Assembly: GCA_002473085.1 (NCBI GenBank)
Contig: DKTP01000131.1
Location: 1 to 16,590, forward strand
DNA length: 16,590 nucleotides
Reading direction: 5' to 3'
From: Anaerolineales bacterium UBA7227
GTDB taxonomy: Bacteria > Chloroflexota > Anaerolineae > Anaerolineales > Villigracilaceae
A model generated the notes under the pieces. It did no database searches, had not been told where the DNA came from, and saw only the letters and a program-made list of their open reading frames with translations. The first letter of the stretch is position 1. The number at the start of each line of letters is the position of its first letter. Of this stretch, positions 7,491 to 14,447 are shown in pieces. A program made the position numbers and the translations under genes.

Positions 7491-9164
7491 ATGACGAACG
7501 CCAGGAGAACTGTCGTCGCGGCCGCGTTGGGAGAGTGCGTGCATGTGGCGGGAGTGATGAACTTCCTCCGTTTGGCGGAAGCGGCCGGATGGCGGACCGT
7601 GTTCCTCGGCCCGGCGGTCGCGACGGAAGACGTCCTGGCCGCCGCGCGGCGCGAGGACGCGGACCTGGTCGGCGTGTCGTACCGCCTGACGCCGGAGACC
7701 GGCGAACGCCTGCTGGGAGAATTCGCCGAAGCCGCGGATGAACTGCGCGAGAGCGGAGTCCGCTTTGCCTTTGGAGGCACGCCGCCGGTCGCCGAACGGG
7801 CGAAGGCGTTGCAGTTCTTCGAGCGCGTCTTCGACGGCAGCGAACCGGTCGAGGCCGTCCTCGGCTATCTCAAAGGTCAGAACATCGCGGGGGAATCAAG
7901 TCAACAATTTCCGCAGACCGCGATCGAGCGCATCCGCTGGAAATCGCCGTACCCGATCCTGCGGCATCACTTTGGTTTACCCACAATGGAGGACACGCTG
8001 GCGGGTATTGAAAAGATCGCCGAGGCGCAGGCCCTCGACGTGATCTCGCTCGGCATAGACCAGGACGCGCAGGAAAACTTCTACCATCCCGAAAGGCAGG
8101 ACCCGCGCAGAAAAGGCGCGGGCGGCGTCCCCGTCCGCTCCGAGGCGGACTACCGCGCGCTGTACGCGGCCAGCCGCCGCGGCAACTTCCCGCTCCTGCG
8201 CGCCTACTCCGGCACGGACGATTTCATCCGCCTGGCCGAAATGTACGCCGACACGATCCACATCGCCTGGTGCGCCATCCCGCTCTTCTGGTTCAACCAG
8301 ATGGACGGGCGCGGCCCCTGGGACCTGGAAGGCTCGATCCGCGAACACCAGCAGGTCATGCAGTGGTACGGCGCGCGCGGCATCCCCGTCGAACTCAACG
8401 AGCCGCATCACTGGGGCATGCGCGACGCCTCCGACGCGGTCTTCGTCGCCGCGGCGTTCCTCTCCGCGTACAACGCGCGCGCCTTCGGCGTGCAGGATTA
8501 CATCGCGCAGATGATGTTCAACAGCCCGCCCGGCCTCTCCGACAAAATGGACCTGGCGAAAATGCTGACGGCGCTGGATCTCATCACCCCCCTGGCTTCG
8601 CCATCCCCCCATTTTACGGAGCAAAATGGGAGGAACGAGGGGGGCTTCCGCATCTGGAAGCAAACCCGCATCGGACTGCTTTCGCATCCCCTCGACCCCG
8701 AAGCGGCGCGCGGCCATCTGGCCGCTTCCACCTACCTGCAGATGTCGCTGCGTCCGCACATTTACCACATCGTCGGTCACACCGAGGCGCATCACGCCGC
8801 GACCGCGGACGATGTGATCGTCGCCAGCCGCGTCGCGCGCCGCGCCATCGAAAACGCGCTGGGCGCGCCCGACCTGACCGCCGACCCGATCGTCGCCCGA
8901 CGCCGCGCCGAACTCGCCGCCGAGACGAACGCCATCCTCGACGCCATCCGCGCCCTCGCGGGACCCGACGCGGCCGACCCGTTCACGGACGCCGCGACCC
9001 TCGCCCGCGCGGTCACGTCGGGAATTCTCGACGCGCCGCAGCTGGTCAACAACAAATTCGGGCGCGGGGAAGTCCGCACGCGCATCGTGGACGGCGCCTG
9101 CGTCAGCGTGGACGGGACGGGGAATCCCATTTCGGAGCGCGAACGGATCGCAAAATTAATATGA
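7491..9164 (+). CDS. Cobalamin-binding mutase-like protein with N-terminal B12 domain
   Basis: A 557-aa protein preceded by a strong AAAGGAGGT site. Residues 1 to about 125 form a Rossmann-like B12-binding domain: GECVHVAG at 14-21 supplies H18 as probable lower axial ligand, with SYRL and FAFGG later, matching the DxHxxG...SxL...GG pattern except that Cys16 replaces the Asp. Residues about 145-470 look like a TIM-barrel catalytic half of the glutamate mutase/aminomutase type, with PILRHHFGLPTMEDT, LNEPHHWGMRD and a His-rich HIVGHTEAHHA segment. The expected chemistry is an adenosylcobalamin radical carbon-skeleton or amino-group migration, but the substrate is unknown. A palindromic segment at about residues 366-385 interrupts the barrel in frame. 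The next gene, an opine-type dehydrogenase, follows after 66 bp on the same strand. Confidence 0.7.
   Translation: MTNARRTVVAAALGECVHVAGVMNFLRLAEAAGWRTVFLGPAVATEDVLAAARREDADLVGVSYRLTPETGERLLGEFAEAADELRESGVRFAFGGTPPVAERAKALQFFERVFDGSEPVEAVLGYLKGQNIAGESSQQFPQTAIERIRWKSPYPILRHHFGLPTMEDTLAGIEKIAEAQALDVISLGIDQDAQENFYHPERQDPRRKGAGGVPVRSEADYRALYAASRRGNFPLLRAYSGTDDFIRLAEMYADTIHIAWCAIPLFWFNQMDGRGPWDLEGSIREHQQVMQWYGARGIPVELNEPHHWGMRDASDAVFVAAAFLSAYNARAFGVQDYIAQMMFNSPPGLSDKMDLAKMLTALDLITPLASPSPHFTEQNGRNEGGFRIWKQTRIGLLSHPLDPEAARGHLAASTYLQMSLRPHIYHIVGHTEAHHAATADDVIVASRVARRAIENALGAPDLTADPIVARRRAELAAETNAILDAIRALAGPDAADPFTDAATLARAVTSGILDAPQLVNNKFGRGEVRTRIVDGACVSVDGTGNPISERERIAKLI
8587..8644. repeat. Foldable palindromic element inside the mutase reading frame
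   Basis: CCCATTTT (8608-8615) and AAAATGGG (8623-8630) are perfect 8-bp arms around a 7-nt loop. Outside them CCCCCC (8587-8592) matches GGGGGG (8639-8644), and GGCTTCGCC (8594-8602) forms a small side hairpin. The encoded stretch TPLASPSPHFTEQNGRNEGG is low-complexity and unlike the surrounding barrel, and the frame is kept. It looks like a small mobile or dispersed palindrome caught inside a gene; no second copy was seen in this window. Confidence 0.6.
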
Positions 9165-9185
9165 TCGTCATCGTCGTCACAGGAA

Positions 9186-9206
9186 TCCGAAAGTTCCACT
9201 TTCGGA
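9186..9206 (+). other. Intercistronic hairpin between mutase and opine dehydrogenase genes
   Basis: TCCGAAAGT (9186-9194) and ACTTTCGGA (9198-9206) are perfect 9-bp arms around a 3-nt loop, midway in the 66-bp gap. No T-tract follows, so read-through is likely. It could stabilise or separate the two coding parts of a shared transcript. Confidence 0.55.
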
Positions 9207-9230
9207 GTTGAAGACCCGAAGGAGACTTAC

Positions 9231-10334
9231 ATGACTCGCAAACACACTGTCATCGGCGCGGGCCACGGCGGAAAAGCCATGGCCGCGCATCTGGCGTTGA
9301 TGGGATTCTCCGTCACGCTATTCAACCGCACCGCCTCGCACGTGGAGATCATCAAAAAGCGCGGCGGCATCGAACTGGACAGCCAGGATGAAAGCGGGCC
9401 GCGCGGCTTCGCCAAACTCGCCAAGGTCACGTCCGATATCGGCGAGGCGCTGGAGCAGGCCGAGGTAATCCAAGTGGCGCTGCCCTCCTCCGCCCACGCG
9501 GACATCGCCGCGGCGGCCGCGCCGCATTTGAAGGACGGACAGGTCGTCATCCTGCACCCGGGCCGCACCTGCGGCGCGCTCGAATTCGTCAAAGTGATAC
9601 GCGACCGCGGCTGCGCGGCCGACGTCACCGTGGCCGAGGCGGAGACCTTCATCTACGCCTCCCGCTCCGACGGTCCCGCGCAGGCGCGTATTTTCCGCAT
9701 CAAGGAGGCCGTGCCGCTCGCCGCGCTCCCCGCCAGCCGCACCGCTCAGGTTTTGGAAGTCATCCACGAAGCCTATCCCCAGTTCATTGACGGGGTGGAT
9801 GTGCTCAACACCGGCCTCAACAATATGGGCGCCATCTTCCACCCCGCGTTGACGCTGTTGAACGCCGGCTGGATCGAATCCACGCACGGCGATTATCAGT
9901 TCTACATTGACGGCGTGACGCCCTCGGTGGCGCGCATGTTGGAGGTGCTGGACCGCGAACGCGTGACGGTGGCTTCGGCGCTCGGCATCCGCGCCCGCAC
10001 CGCGCTGGAATGGCTGAGACTGGCCTACGCCGCGGAGGGAGAAGACCTCTACGAAGCCATCCACAACCAGCCCGGCTATTACGGCATCAAAGCGCCGCCT
10101 ACATTACAGCACCGCTATCTCTTCGAGGACATCCCGATGAGCCTGGTGCCGATCGCCTCCATCGGCAAAAGATACGGCGTGGCCGTCGGCGCCATGGAGA
10201 GCGTCATCAAGATCGGCAGCATCATCCATCGCACCGACTATTGGAGGCGCGGGCGGACCGTGGAAAAGCTGGGACTCGAACAATGGAGCGTGAGCGAATT
10301 GACGCGCTTCGTGCAGGAAGGCGTGATCGAGTAA
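9231..10334 (+). CDS. NAD(P)-dependent opine/octopine dehydrogenase-family protein
   Basis: A 367-aa two-domain dehydrogenase. The N-terminal Rossmann fold shows GAGHGGKAMAAHLA at about 9-22 and the strand-end residues LFNR that follow the second beta strand. The C-terminal helical domain contains the opine-dehydrogenase block NTGLNNMGAIFHPALTLLN at about 191-209, where the His of FHP is the family's probable catalytic residue, and later IHNQPGYYGIKAP. Family members reductively join an amino acid and a 2-oxo acid or run the reverse oxidation; the pair used here is not predictable. The start is set by AAGGAGA a few bases upstream. It follows the B12 mutase-like gene by 66 bp and precedes the AsnB-like gene by 127 bp, so a shared amino-acid-related pathway is plausible but inferred. 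Confidence 0.85.
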   Translation: MTRKHTVIGAGHGGKAMAAHLALMGFSVTLFNRTASHVEIIKKRGGIELDSQDESGPRGFAKLAKVTSDIGEALEQAEVIQVALPSSAHADIAAAAAPHLKDGQVVILHPGRTCGALEFVKVIRDRGCAADVTVAEAETFIYASRSDGPAQARIFRIKEAVPLAALPASRTAQVLEVIHEAYPQFIDGVDVLNTGLNNMGAIFHPALTLLNAGWIESTHGDYQFYIDGVTPSVARMLEVLDRERVTVASALGIRARTALEWLRLAYAAEGEDLYEAIHNQPGYYGIKAPPTLQHRYLFEDIPMSLVPIASIGKRYGVAVGAMESVIKIGSIIHRTDYWRRGRTVEKLGLEQWSVSELTRFVQEGVIE

Positions 10335-10387
10335 CGGAAAATTTCTTTAACGCGATGGAAGATCTCATAAAATCAGGGCGCTTCATT

Positions 10388-10417
10388 CTTTGTGCGCCTT
10401 TGTGACCCTTTGTGTTT
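10388..10417. repeat. Three tandem 10-mers of the CTTTGTGNNN type
   Basis: CTTTGTGCGC, CTTTGTGACC and CTTTGTGTTT follow each other without a gap. Similar CTTTGTG (CACAAAG) ten-base runs are scattered in intergenic DNA of many bacteria, so this is probably a copy of a widespread non-coding repeat rather than a local regulatory site. Confidence 0.6.
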
Positions 10418-10418
10418 A

Positions 10419-10446
10419 GGCTCTTTTCCGTAATTGTGAAAGAGCC
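10419..10446 (+). other. Hairpin just upstream of the AsnB-like gene
   Basis: GGCTCTTT (10419-10426) and AAAGAGCC (10439-10446) are perfect 8-bp arms with a 12-nt loop. The right arm ends right next to the GGAAAGGA ribosome-binding region of the gene starting at 10462. It lacks a T-tract, so it may affect translation or mark a processing site rather than terminate transcription. Confidence 0.45.
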
Positions 10447-10461
10447 GGAAAGGAAAAACGA

Positions 10462-11805
10462 ATGGCTGGAATCGCAGGGATCGCCCAACCCGGGCAAAGC
10501 GAACTTGTCAACCAAATGCTGGATCGAATGGCGCATCGCGGTCCCGACTGGCGCGCTGTGCGCGAGGAGGACGGCGTCACCTTCGGCGCGCTCGGTTTGG
10601 ACATTCAAACGCAGGACCTGGACGCGTTGAAATCGAACGGACTCGTCCGCGACCGCGCCGGCAGGGGACGCTTCGCCCAGGCGCAGGCAAACTCAAACGG
10701 CTTCGCCCTCAAACGCGACGCGCTGGGCGTGCGGCCTCTTTATTACGGCTGGACCTCGGAAGGCGCATTGTGCTTCGCGTCCGAGGTCAAAGGCCTGCTG
10801 GCCGCCACGCGCGACGTCCACGAAATGCCTCCCGGCCACACCTTCGACGGCGCTCGCCTGAGCAGGAATTCCGAAATCGCCGTTCAACCATCCGATATGG
10901 ACGCGCCGGAAGTCATGGCGCGTGAACTGCGCCGGCGGTTGGAGCGATCCGTTCAAGCGCGAATCGGCGACGGGAACGTCGGCGCGTGGCTCTCCGGCGG
11001 GATCGACTCGAGCGCTCTGGCCGCGCTGGCGCGTCCGCTTGTGGGCGCGCTCCACACCTTCGCGGCCGGGCTGCCGGGCGCGCCGGACCTCGAGTTTGCG
11101 CGCCTCGCCGCCGACTTCATCCGCTCCGAGCATCACGAACACGTCGTCCAGCCGGAAGAGATTCCCGCCGTCCTGCCAGAGGCGATCCACGCCCTCGAGT
11201 CGTTCGACGCGCTGCTGGTACGATCCAGCGTAATGAATTACCTGGCGGCCGAGAGCGCGTCGGATTACGTTCCGGCCGTTTTTTCGGGCGAGGGCGGCGA
11301 CGAGTTGTTCGCCGGGTATGAATATCTGAAGGAACTTCCCCCGGCCGGCCTCCCCGAGGAACTCATAGATATCGTCAACCGTTTACACAACACCGCCTTG
11401 CAGCGCGTGGACCGGTGTTCGTCGGCTTTCGGGATGGTGGCCTACGTCGGCTTTTTGGATTCCGAGGTGGTCGAATACGCCTTGAAGATCCCCGCCGGGC
11501 TGAAGATCCGCAACGGCGTGGAAAAATGGGTCCTGCGCGAGGCTATGAAGGACGCGCTGCCCGGTCCGATTTTGCGTCGTCCCAAGGTAAAATTCTGGCA
11601 GGGCGCCGGCGTGGAAGATTTTCTGGAGAAATACGCCGATGAAAAGGTCAGCGACGCGGATTTCGAGCGCGAGCGCGGCCTGCCCGACGGCAGCCGCCTG
11701 AATTCAAAAGAAGAGCTCCTCTATTACCGCATCTTCCGTGAATATTTCGGCGAATTTGACGACCTGTCCTGGATGGGACGCACCAAAAGAACACAGGCAT
11801 CATAG
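10462..11805 (+). CDS. Asparagine-synthetase-like protein with inactive, shortened glutaminase domain
   Basis: A 447-aa AsnB-family protein. The synthetase half is intact by motif: LSGGIDSS at 177-184 (ATP pyrophosphatase loop) and SGEGGDELFAGYEYL at about 275-289, so adenylation of a carboxylate is expected. The N-terminal class II glutamine amidotransferase half is degenerate. It begins MAGIAGI rather than MCGIAGI, so the Cys nucleophile that hydrolyses glutamine is Ala, and about 50 residues normally lying between HRGPD and RDxxGxxPLYY are missing. The whole protein is correspondingly shorter than the usual 500-600 aa. It may use free ammonia or another amine, or catalyse intramolecular ring closure as beta-lactam synthetases do. 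It follows the opine dehydrogenase gene and is 9 bp from the next gene. Confidence 0.85.
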   Translation: MAGIAGIAQPGQSELVNQMLDRMAHRGPDWRAVREEDGVTFGALGLDIQTQDLDALKSNGLVRDRAGRGRFAQAQANSNGFALKRDALGVRPLYYGWTSEGALCFASEVKGLLAATRDVHEMPPGHTFDGARLSRNSEIAVQPSDMDAPEVMARELRRRLERSVQARIGDGNVGAWLSGGIDSSALAALARPLVGALHTFAAGLPGAPDLEFARLAADFIRSEHHEHVVQPEEIPAVLPEAIHALESFDALLVRSSVMNYLAAESASDYVPAVFSGEGGDELFAGYEYLKELPPAGLPEELIDIVNRLHNTALQRVDRCSSAFGMVAYVGFLDSEVVEYALKIPAGLKIRNGVEKWVLREAMKDALPGPILRRPKVKFWQGAGVEDFLEKYADEKVSDADFERERGLPDGSRLNSKEELLYYRIFREYFGEFDDLSWMGRTKRTQAS

Positions 11806-11814
11806 GAGGCCGCA

Positions 11815-12387
11815 ATGATCGAATTCGACTGGAACTCTTTCGTCTTTCTCCCCCTTCTCGTTTTTGCCGCCCGCATCGCCGACGTGACCCTCGGCACCAT
11901 CCGAATCATCTTCACTTCGCGCGGCAGGAAGACCATCGCGCCCCTGCTCGGCTTCGTGGAGGTCTTCATCTGGGTGAGCGTCATCGCCGAAGTCACGCGC
12001 GGCGCGCACAATATCGTCGCATACCTGGCCTATGCCGCCGGGTTCGCCGGCGGCACCTTCGCGGGGATCTGGATCGAGGAGCGGATGGCGATCGGGAGTC
12101 TCGTCATCCGCGCCATTTTGCCGGAAAGCCAGGCCGGGCTGGAAGACGAGTTGCGCGCGGCCGGGTACGGAGTCACCAGCGTGGACGCGCACGGCGGCAA
12201 AGGACCGGTCAAACTCGTTTATACTATCGTCAACCGCAAGGACCTGCCCAATGTGATCGAGGCCATCCACAAAACGCACCCCAAAACTTTCTTCACGGTG
12301 GAGGAATTGCGTTCGGTGGAACAGGGCGTATTTCCCGTCCGCCTGGGCCTCCGCCAGGATACGTTCTTCGGCAGGAAGTCGAAATAA
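11815..12387 (+). CDS. DUF5698/DUF2179 (UPF0316-type) membrane protein
   Basis: A 190-aa protein with three membrane helices (about 9-33, 41-61 and 66-88) followed by a soluble domain of about 90 residues. The start FLPLLVFAARIADVTLGTIRIIF, the GGTFAGIWIEERMAIG junction and the C-terminal VYTIVNRKDLPNVIEAIHKTHPKTF text match the UPF0316 layout: DUF5698 membrane part plus DUF2179 cytoplasmic part. DUF2179 domains are small alpha/beta folds thought to sense a ligand; the function is not established. The start is fixed by AGGAGG seven bases upstream. It is 9 bp after the AsnB-like gene and 1 bp before the antiporter gene, so co-transcription and probably translational coupling with the antiporter are expected. 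Confidence 0.85.
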   Translation: MIEFDWNSFVFLPLLVFAARIADVTLGTIRIIFTSRGRKTIAPLLGFVEVFIWVSVIAEVTRGAHNIVAYLAYAAGFAGGTFAGIWIEERMAIGSLVIRAILPESQAGLEDELRAAGYGVTSVDAHGGKGPVKLVYTIVNRKDLPNVIEAIHKTHPKTFFTVEELRSVEQGVFPVRLGLRQDTFFGRKSK

Positions 12388-12388
12388 C

Positions 12389-13633
12389 ATGGAATTCCAG
12401 ATCTCGCATGTCATCTCGAACATCCCCGCCTCCAGCGCGGAGACTTCCAGCCTCCTGCCGCTGCTGCTGGCGTTGGCGATCCTGGTGGGCAGCGCGAAAC
12501 TGGCCGGCGCGCTATCCGTCAAACTGGGACAGCCGGCAGTCCTGGGCGAACTCCTGGCCGGGCTGATCCTCGGTCCCACCGTAATAGACATCTTCCATCT
12601 TCCTTTCCTGGAAGACCCTTCCGGCCTCACCCAACACACAGTTTTTCAACTTTCCCAACTGGGCGTGATCTTTCTGATGTTCTCCGCGGGGCTGGAAGTG
12701 GAACTCAGCGACCTGCGAAAAAGCGGACGGCCCGCGTTTCTGGCCGGCCTGTTCGGCATGTTGCTGCCGATCATACTGACCGCCTTCGCCGCATTGCCGT
12801 TCGAGGCATCCATCAATTCATCCATCCTTTTGGGAATCGTCCTCGCCGCGACCAGCGTGAGCATCTCCGTGCAGACGCTGGTCGAGCTGGGACGCCTGCG
12901 CACTCCTGAGGGAATGGCCCTGCTGGGCGCGGCCGTGGTGGACGACGTGCTGGTCCTTTTGGGATTGTCAATTTTCGTCAGCCTCTTTGCCGGCGGAGGC
13001 GATAGCAGCCTGACCGTCGTCATCCTTCGCATGGCGCTCACCCTCGCGGCCTCCGGCGCGATCGGGTATTTCATCCTGCCCAAACTCGCGGACTGGAGCA
13101 GCGCTCTGCCGGTCAGCCAGGGCATGATGGCGCTGGTCATCGTCGCGGCTCTCATGTTCGCGTGGAGCGCGGAATTTGTGGGCGGCATCGCCGCGATCAC
13201 CGGAGCCTTCATCGCCGGCGTGGGACTGGGGCAGACGCATTGGCGCGAGGAGATCGCGCGCGACCTCCAGACCATGAACTACGCCTTCTTCGTCCCGCTC
13301 TTCCTCGTGGGAGTCGGACTGCAGGCCAACGTGCGGAATCTCGACTTCGGCATCCTGCCGCTCGGACTGACGCTGGTCGCGATCGCGGTCGCGTCGAAGA
13401 TCCTCGGCTGCGGACTGGGCGCGCGGCTGGGCGGCTTCACCAACCGCCAGTCGCTGCGCGTGGGCGTGGGCATGATCTCGCGCGGCGAGGTCGGTCTGAT
13501 CGTTGCCGGCGTGGGAGAGGGACTGGGACTGCTTACCGAACAGGAATTTACCGTGATCGTTCTCGTCGTGCTGATCACGACATTCATCACCCCACCCCTG
13601 CTGCGGTGGGCATTTGGAGGCGAAAAGTCATGA
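12389..13633 (+). CDS. CPA2-type cation:proton antiporter (KefB-like core, no RCK domain)
   Basis: A 414-aa, almost wholly hydrophobic protein with about 12 or 13 membrane helices, an Na+/H+ exchanger-fold antiporter. Family marks are LGQPAVLGELLAGLILGP near the N-terminus, the AAVVDDVLVL helix (about 182-191) with the tandem Asp of the ion-binding site, and GMISRGEVGLIVAGVG at about 361-376. It probably exchanges K+ or Na+ for protons across the cytoplasmic membrane. It stops right after the last helix, so the TrkA-N/RCK or USP-like regulatory domain found in many relatives is absent. Its stop codon overlaps the ATG of the P-II-like gene by 4 nt, which suggests that regulation is supplied in trans by that protein. 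Confidence 0.9.
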   Translation: MEFQISHVISNIPASSAETSSLLPLLLALAILVGSAKLAGALSVKLGQPAVLGELLAGLILGPTVIDIFHLPFLEDPSGLTQHTVFQLSQLGVIFLMFSAGLEVELSDLRKSGRPAFLAGLFGMLLPIILTAFAALPFEASINSSILLGIVLAATSVSISVQTLVELGRLRTPEGMALLGAAVVDDVLVLLGLSIFVSLFAGGGDSSLTVVILRMALTLAASGAIGYFILPKLADWSSALPVSQGMMALVIVAALMFAWSAEFVGGIAAITGAFIAGVGLGQTHWREEIARDLQTMNYAFFVPLFLVGVGLQANVRNLDFGILPLGLTLVAIAVASKILGCGLGARLGGFTNRQSLRVGVGMISRGEVGLIVAGVGEGLGLLTEQEFTVIVLVVLITTFITPPLLRWAFGGEKS

Positions 13634-13992
13634 GCAAAATGATCATCCTCGTCATGGCCGACGGAGGAAAGGCCAGCGACGTCCTGCAAACGTGGGCGCA
13701 AGCCGGGGTCTCCGGCGCCACCATCCTCGACAGCAGCGGCATCGGGCGTCAATTGGCCGCCCGCGACGACCTGCCTCTGATCCCTTCCATCCGCGCCGTA
13801 TTGCGCGCGCAGGAACGCACCCATCGGACAATCATCAGCGTCGTACCGGATTCATTCGACCTCCCGGCCCTGATCCGCGCGACGGAAGCAGTGACGGGAT
13901 CGCTGGCCGCGCCGCACACCGGCATCCTCATCGTGCTGCCGGTGGCCGAAGTCTACGGACTGCGGGAAAACGAATCCCTGTTCAGCGAATGA
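13630..13992 (+). CDS. P-II-like small regulatory protein
   Basis: A 120-aa soluble protein, start fixed by GGAGG at 13616-13620. It resembles the P-II superfamily: an opening strand KMIILVMADG, helix, GVSGATILDSSGIGRQL at 26-42 (the place of the GFGRQ segment of true P-II), a second half with THRTIISVVPD, then TGILIVLPVAEVYGL at 97-111 as the closing strand. The T-loop tyrosine region of nitrogen P-II proteins is not recognisable, so this is a P-II-like sensor rather than GlnB/GlnK. Such proteins are trimers that bind a nucleotide and commonly act on a neighbouring transporter. The ATGA overlap with the antiporter gene makes that antiporter the obvious candidate target; this is inference. 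Confidence 0.75.
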   Translation: MSKMIILVMADGGKASDVLQTWAQAGVSGATILDSSGIGRQLAARDDLPLIPSIRAVLRAQERTHRTIISVVPDSFDLPALIRATEAVTGSLAAPHTGILIVLPVAEVYGLRENESLFSE

Positions 13993-14026
13993 CCGCATCC
14001 CAACTCGACGCGGACCGCCGGCAATC

Positions 14027-14054
14027 TCGACTTTTGCGATAATCACGCTATAAT
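14027..14054 (+). promoter_or_regulatory. Promoter for the DarA-like pair and lipoprotein
   Basis: A perfect TATAAT (14049-14054) lies 16 bp after TCGACT (14027-14032), a four-of-six match to the -35 consensus. It is 25 bp upstream of the start at 14080, leaving room for the GAGGAG ribosome-binding site. It lies in the 87-bp gap after the P-II-like gene, so the receptor-like genes can be transcribed independently of the antiporter. Confidence 0.65.
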
Positions 14055-14079
14055 CAAAACATATTGCGAGGAGTCAACT

Positions 14080-14418
14080 ATGATGACTACCCCCATCCGT
14101 CGCCTATTGTTAGCCGTCGTCCAGGAACAGGACCTCGACGAGGCCACGCGCGCGCTGACGGAAGCCGGCGCGCCGGTCACCTTCCTTTCCAGCGCGGGAG
14201 GCTTCCTCGGCCGGCGGAACGCCACGCTGCTGGTCGGGCTGCCGCTCGACAGCGAAGAGCGCGTCCTCGAAATCCTGCGCCGCGTCTGCCGCCAGCGCGT
14301 GGAATATTTAACCCTGCCGATGGAAGGCACGCCCCTGCCCCTGCCCGCGCCCGTCCCGGTCACCGTGGGCGGCGCCATCGTAATGGCCTTGCCGGTGGAA
14401 CGATACGAGGAAATTTAA
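14080..14418 (+). CDS. DarA/PstA-like cyclic-di-AMP receptor-family protein, copy 1
   Basis: A 112-aa P-II-like protein of the cyclic-di-AMP receptor family (PstA/DarA, PF06153 type). The start is supported by GAGGAG and a TATAAT promoter. Family marks are the first strand RRLLLAVVQEQD, the AGGFLGRRNATLLVG core (39-53), a proline-rich loop at about 78-95, and VGGAIVMALPVERYEEI at the end, closely like the VGGATVFVLPVD ending of PstA. It keeps the Asn of the core (N47), but the upstream N-x-R-x-T ligand residues of S. aureus PstA are replaced (AGAPVT here, only the Thr retained). It therefore may not bind c-di-AMP alone. It probably forms a soluble cytoplasmic trimer, possibly with the adjacent copy. 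Confidence 0.85.
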   Translation: MMTTPIRRLLLAVVQEQDLDEATRALTEAGAPVTFLSSAGGFLGRRNATLLVGLPLDSEERVLEILRRVCRQRVEYLTLPMEGTPLPLPAPVPVTVGGAIVMALPVERYEEI

Positions 14419-14447
14419 ACGCGGCACGGATTGAAGGAGACGCAACC

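Noticed and set aside
8587..8644. Rho-independent terminator inside the mutase gene
   Set aside because: There is no T-tract after the outer arms, and the reading frame continues for nearly 170 codons with family-like sequence.
10335..10461. Small coding gene between the opine dehydrogenase and AsnB-like genes
   Set aside because: The open frames here translate the CTTTGTG repeat and continue into other genes in the wrong frame; no start site with a ribosome-binding sequence was found.
10462..11805. Frameshift or wrong start explaining the missing Cys in the AsnB-like protein
   Set aside because: The ATG has a ribosome-binding site and is followed directly by AGIAGI, aligning with the family start, and the frame is continuous. 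The Ala codon is GCT, so a Cys (TGT or TGC) would need at least two base changes.
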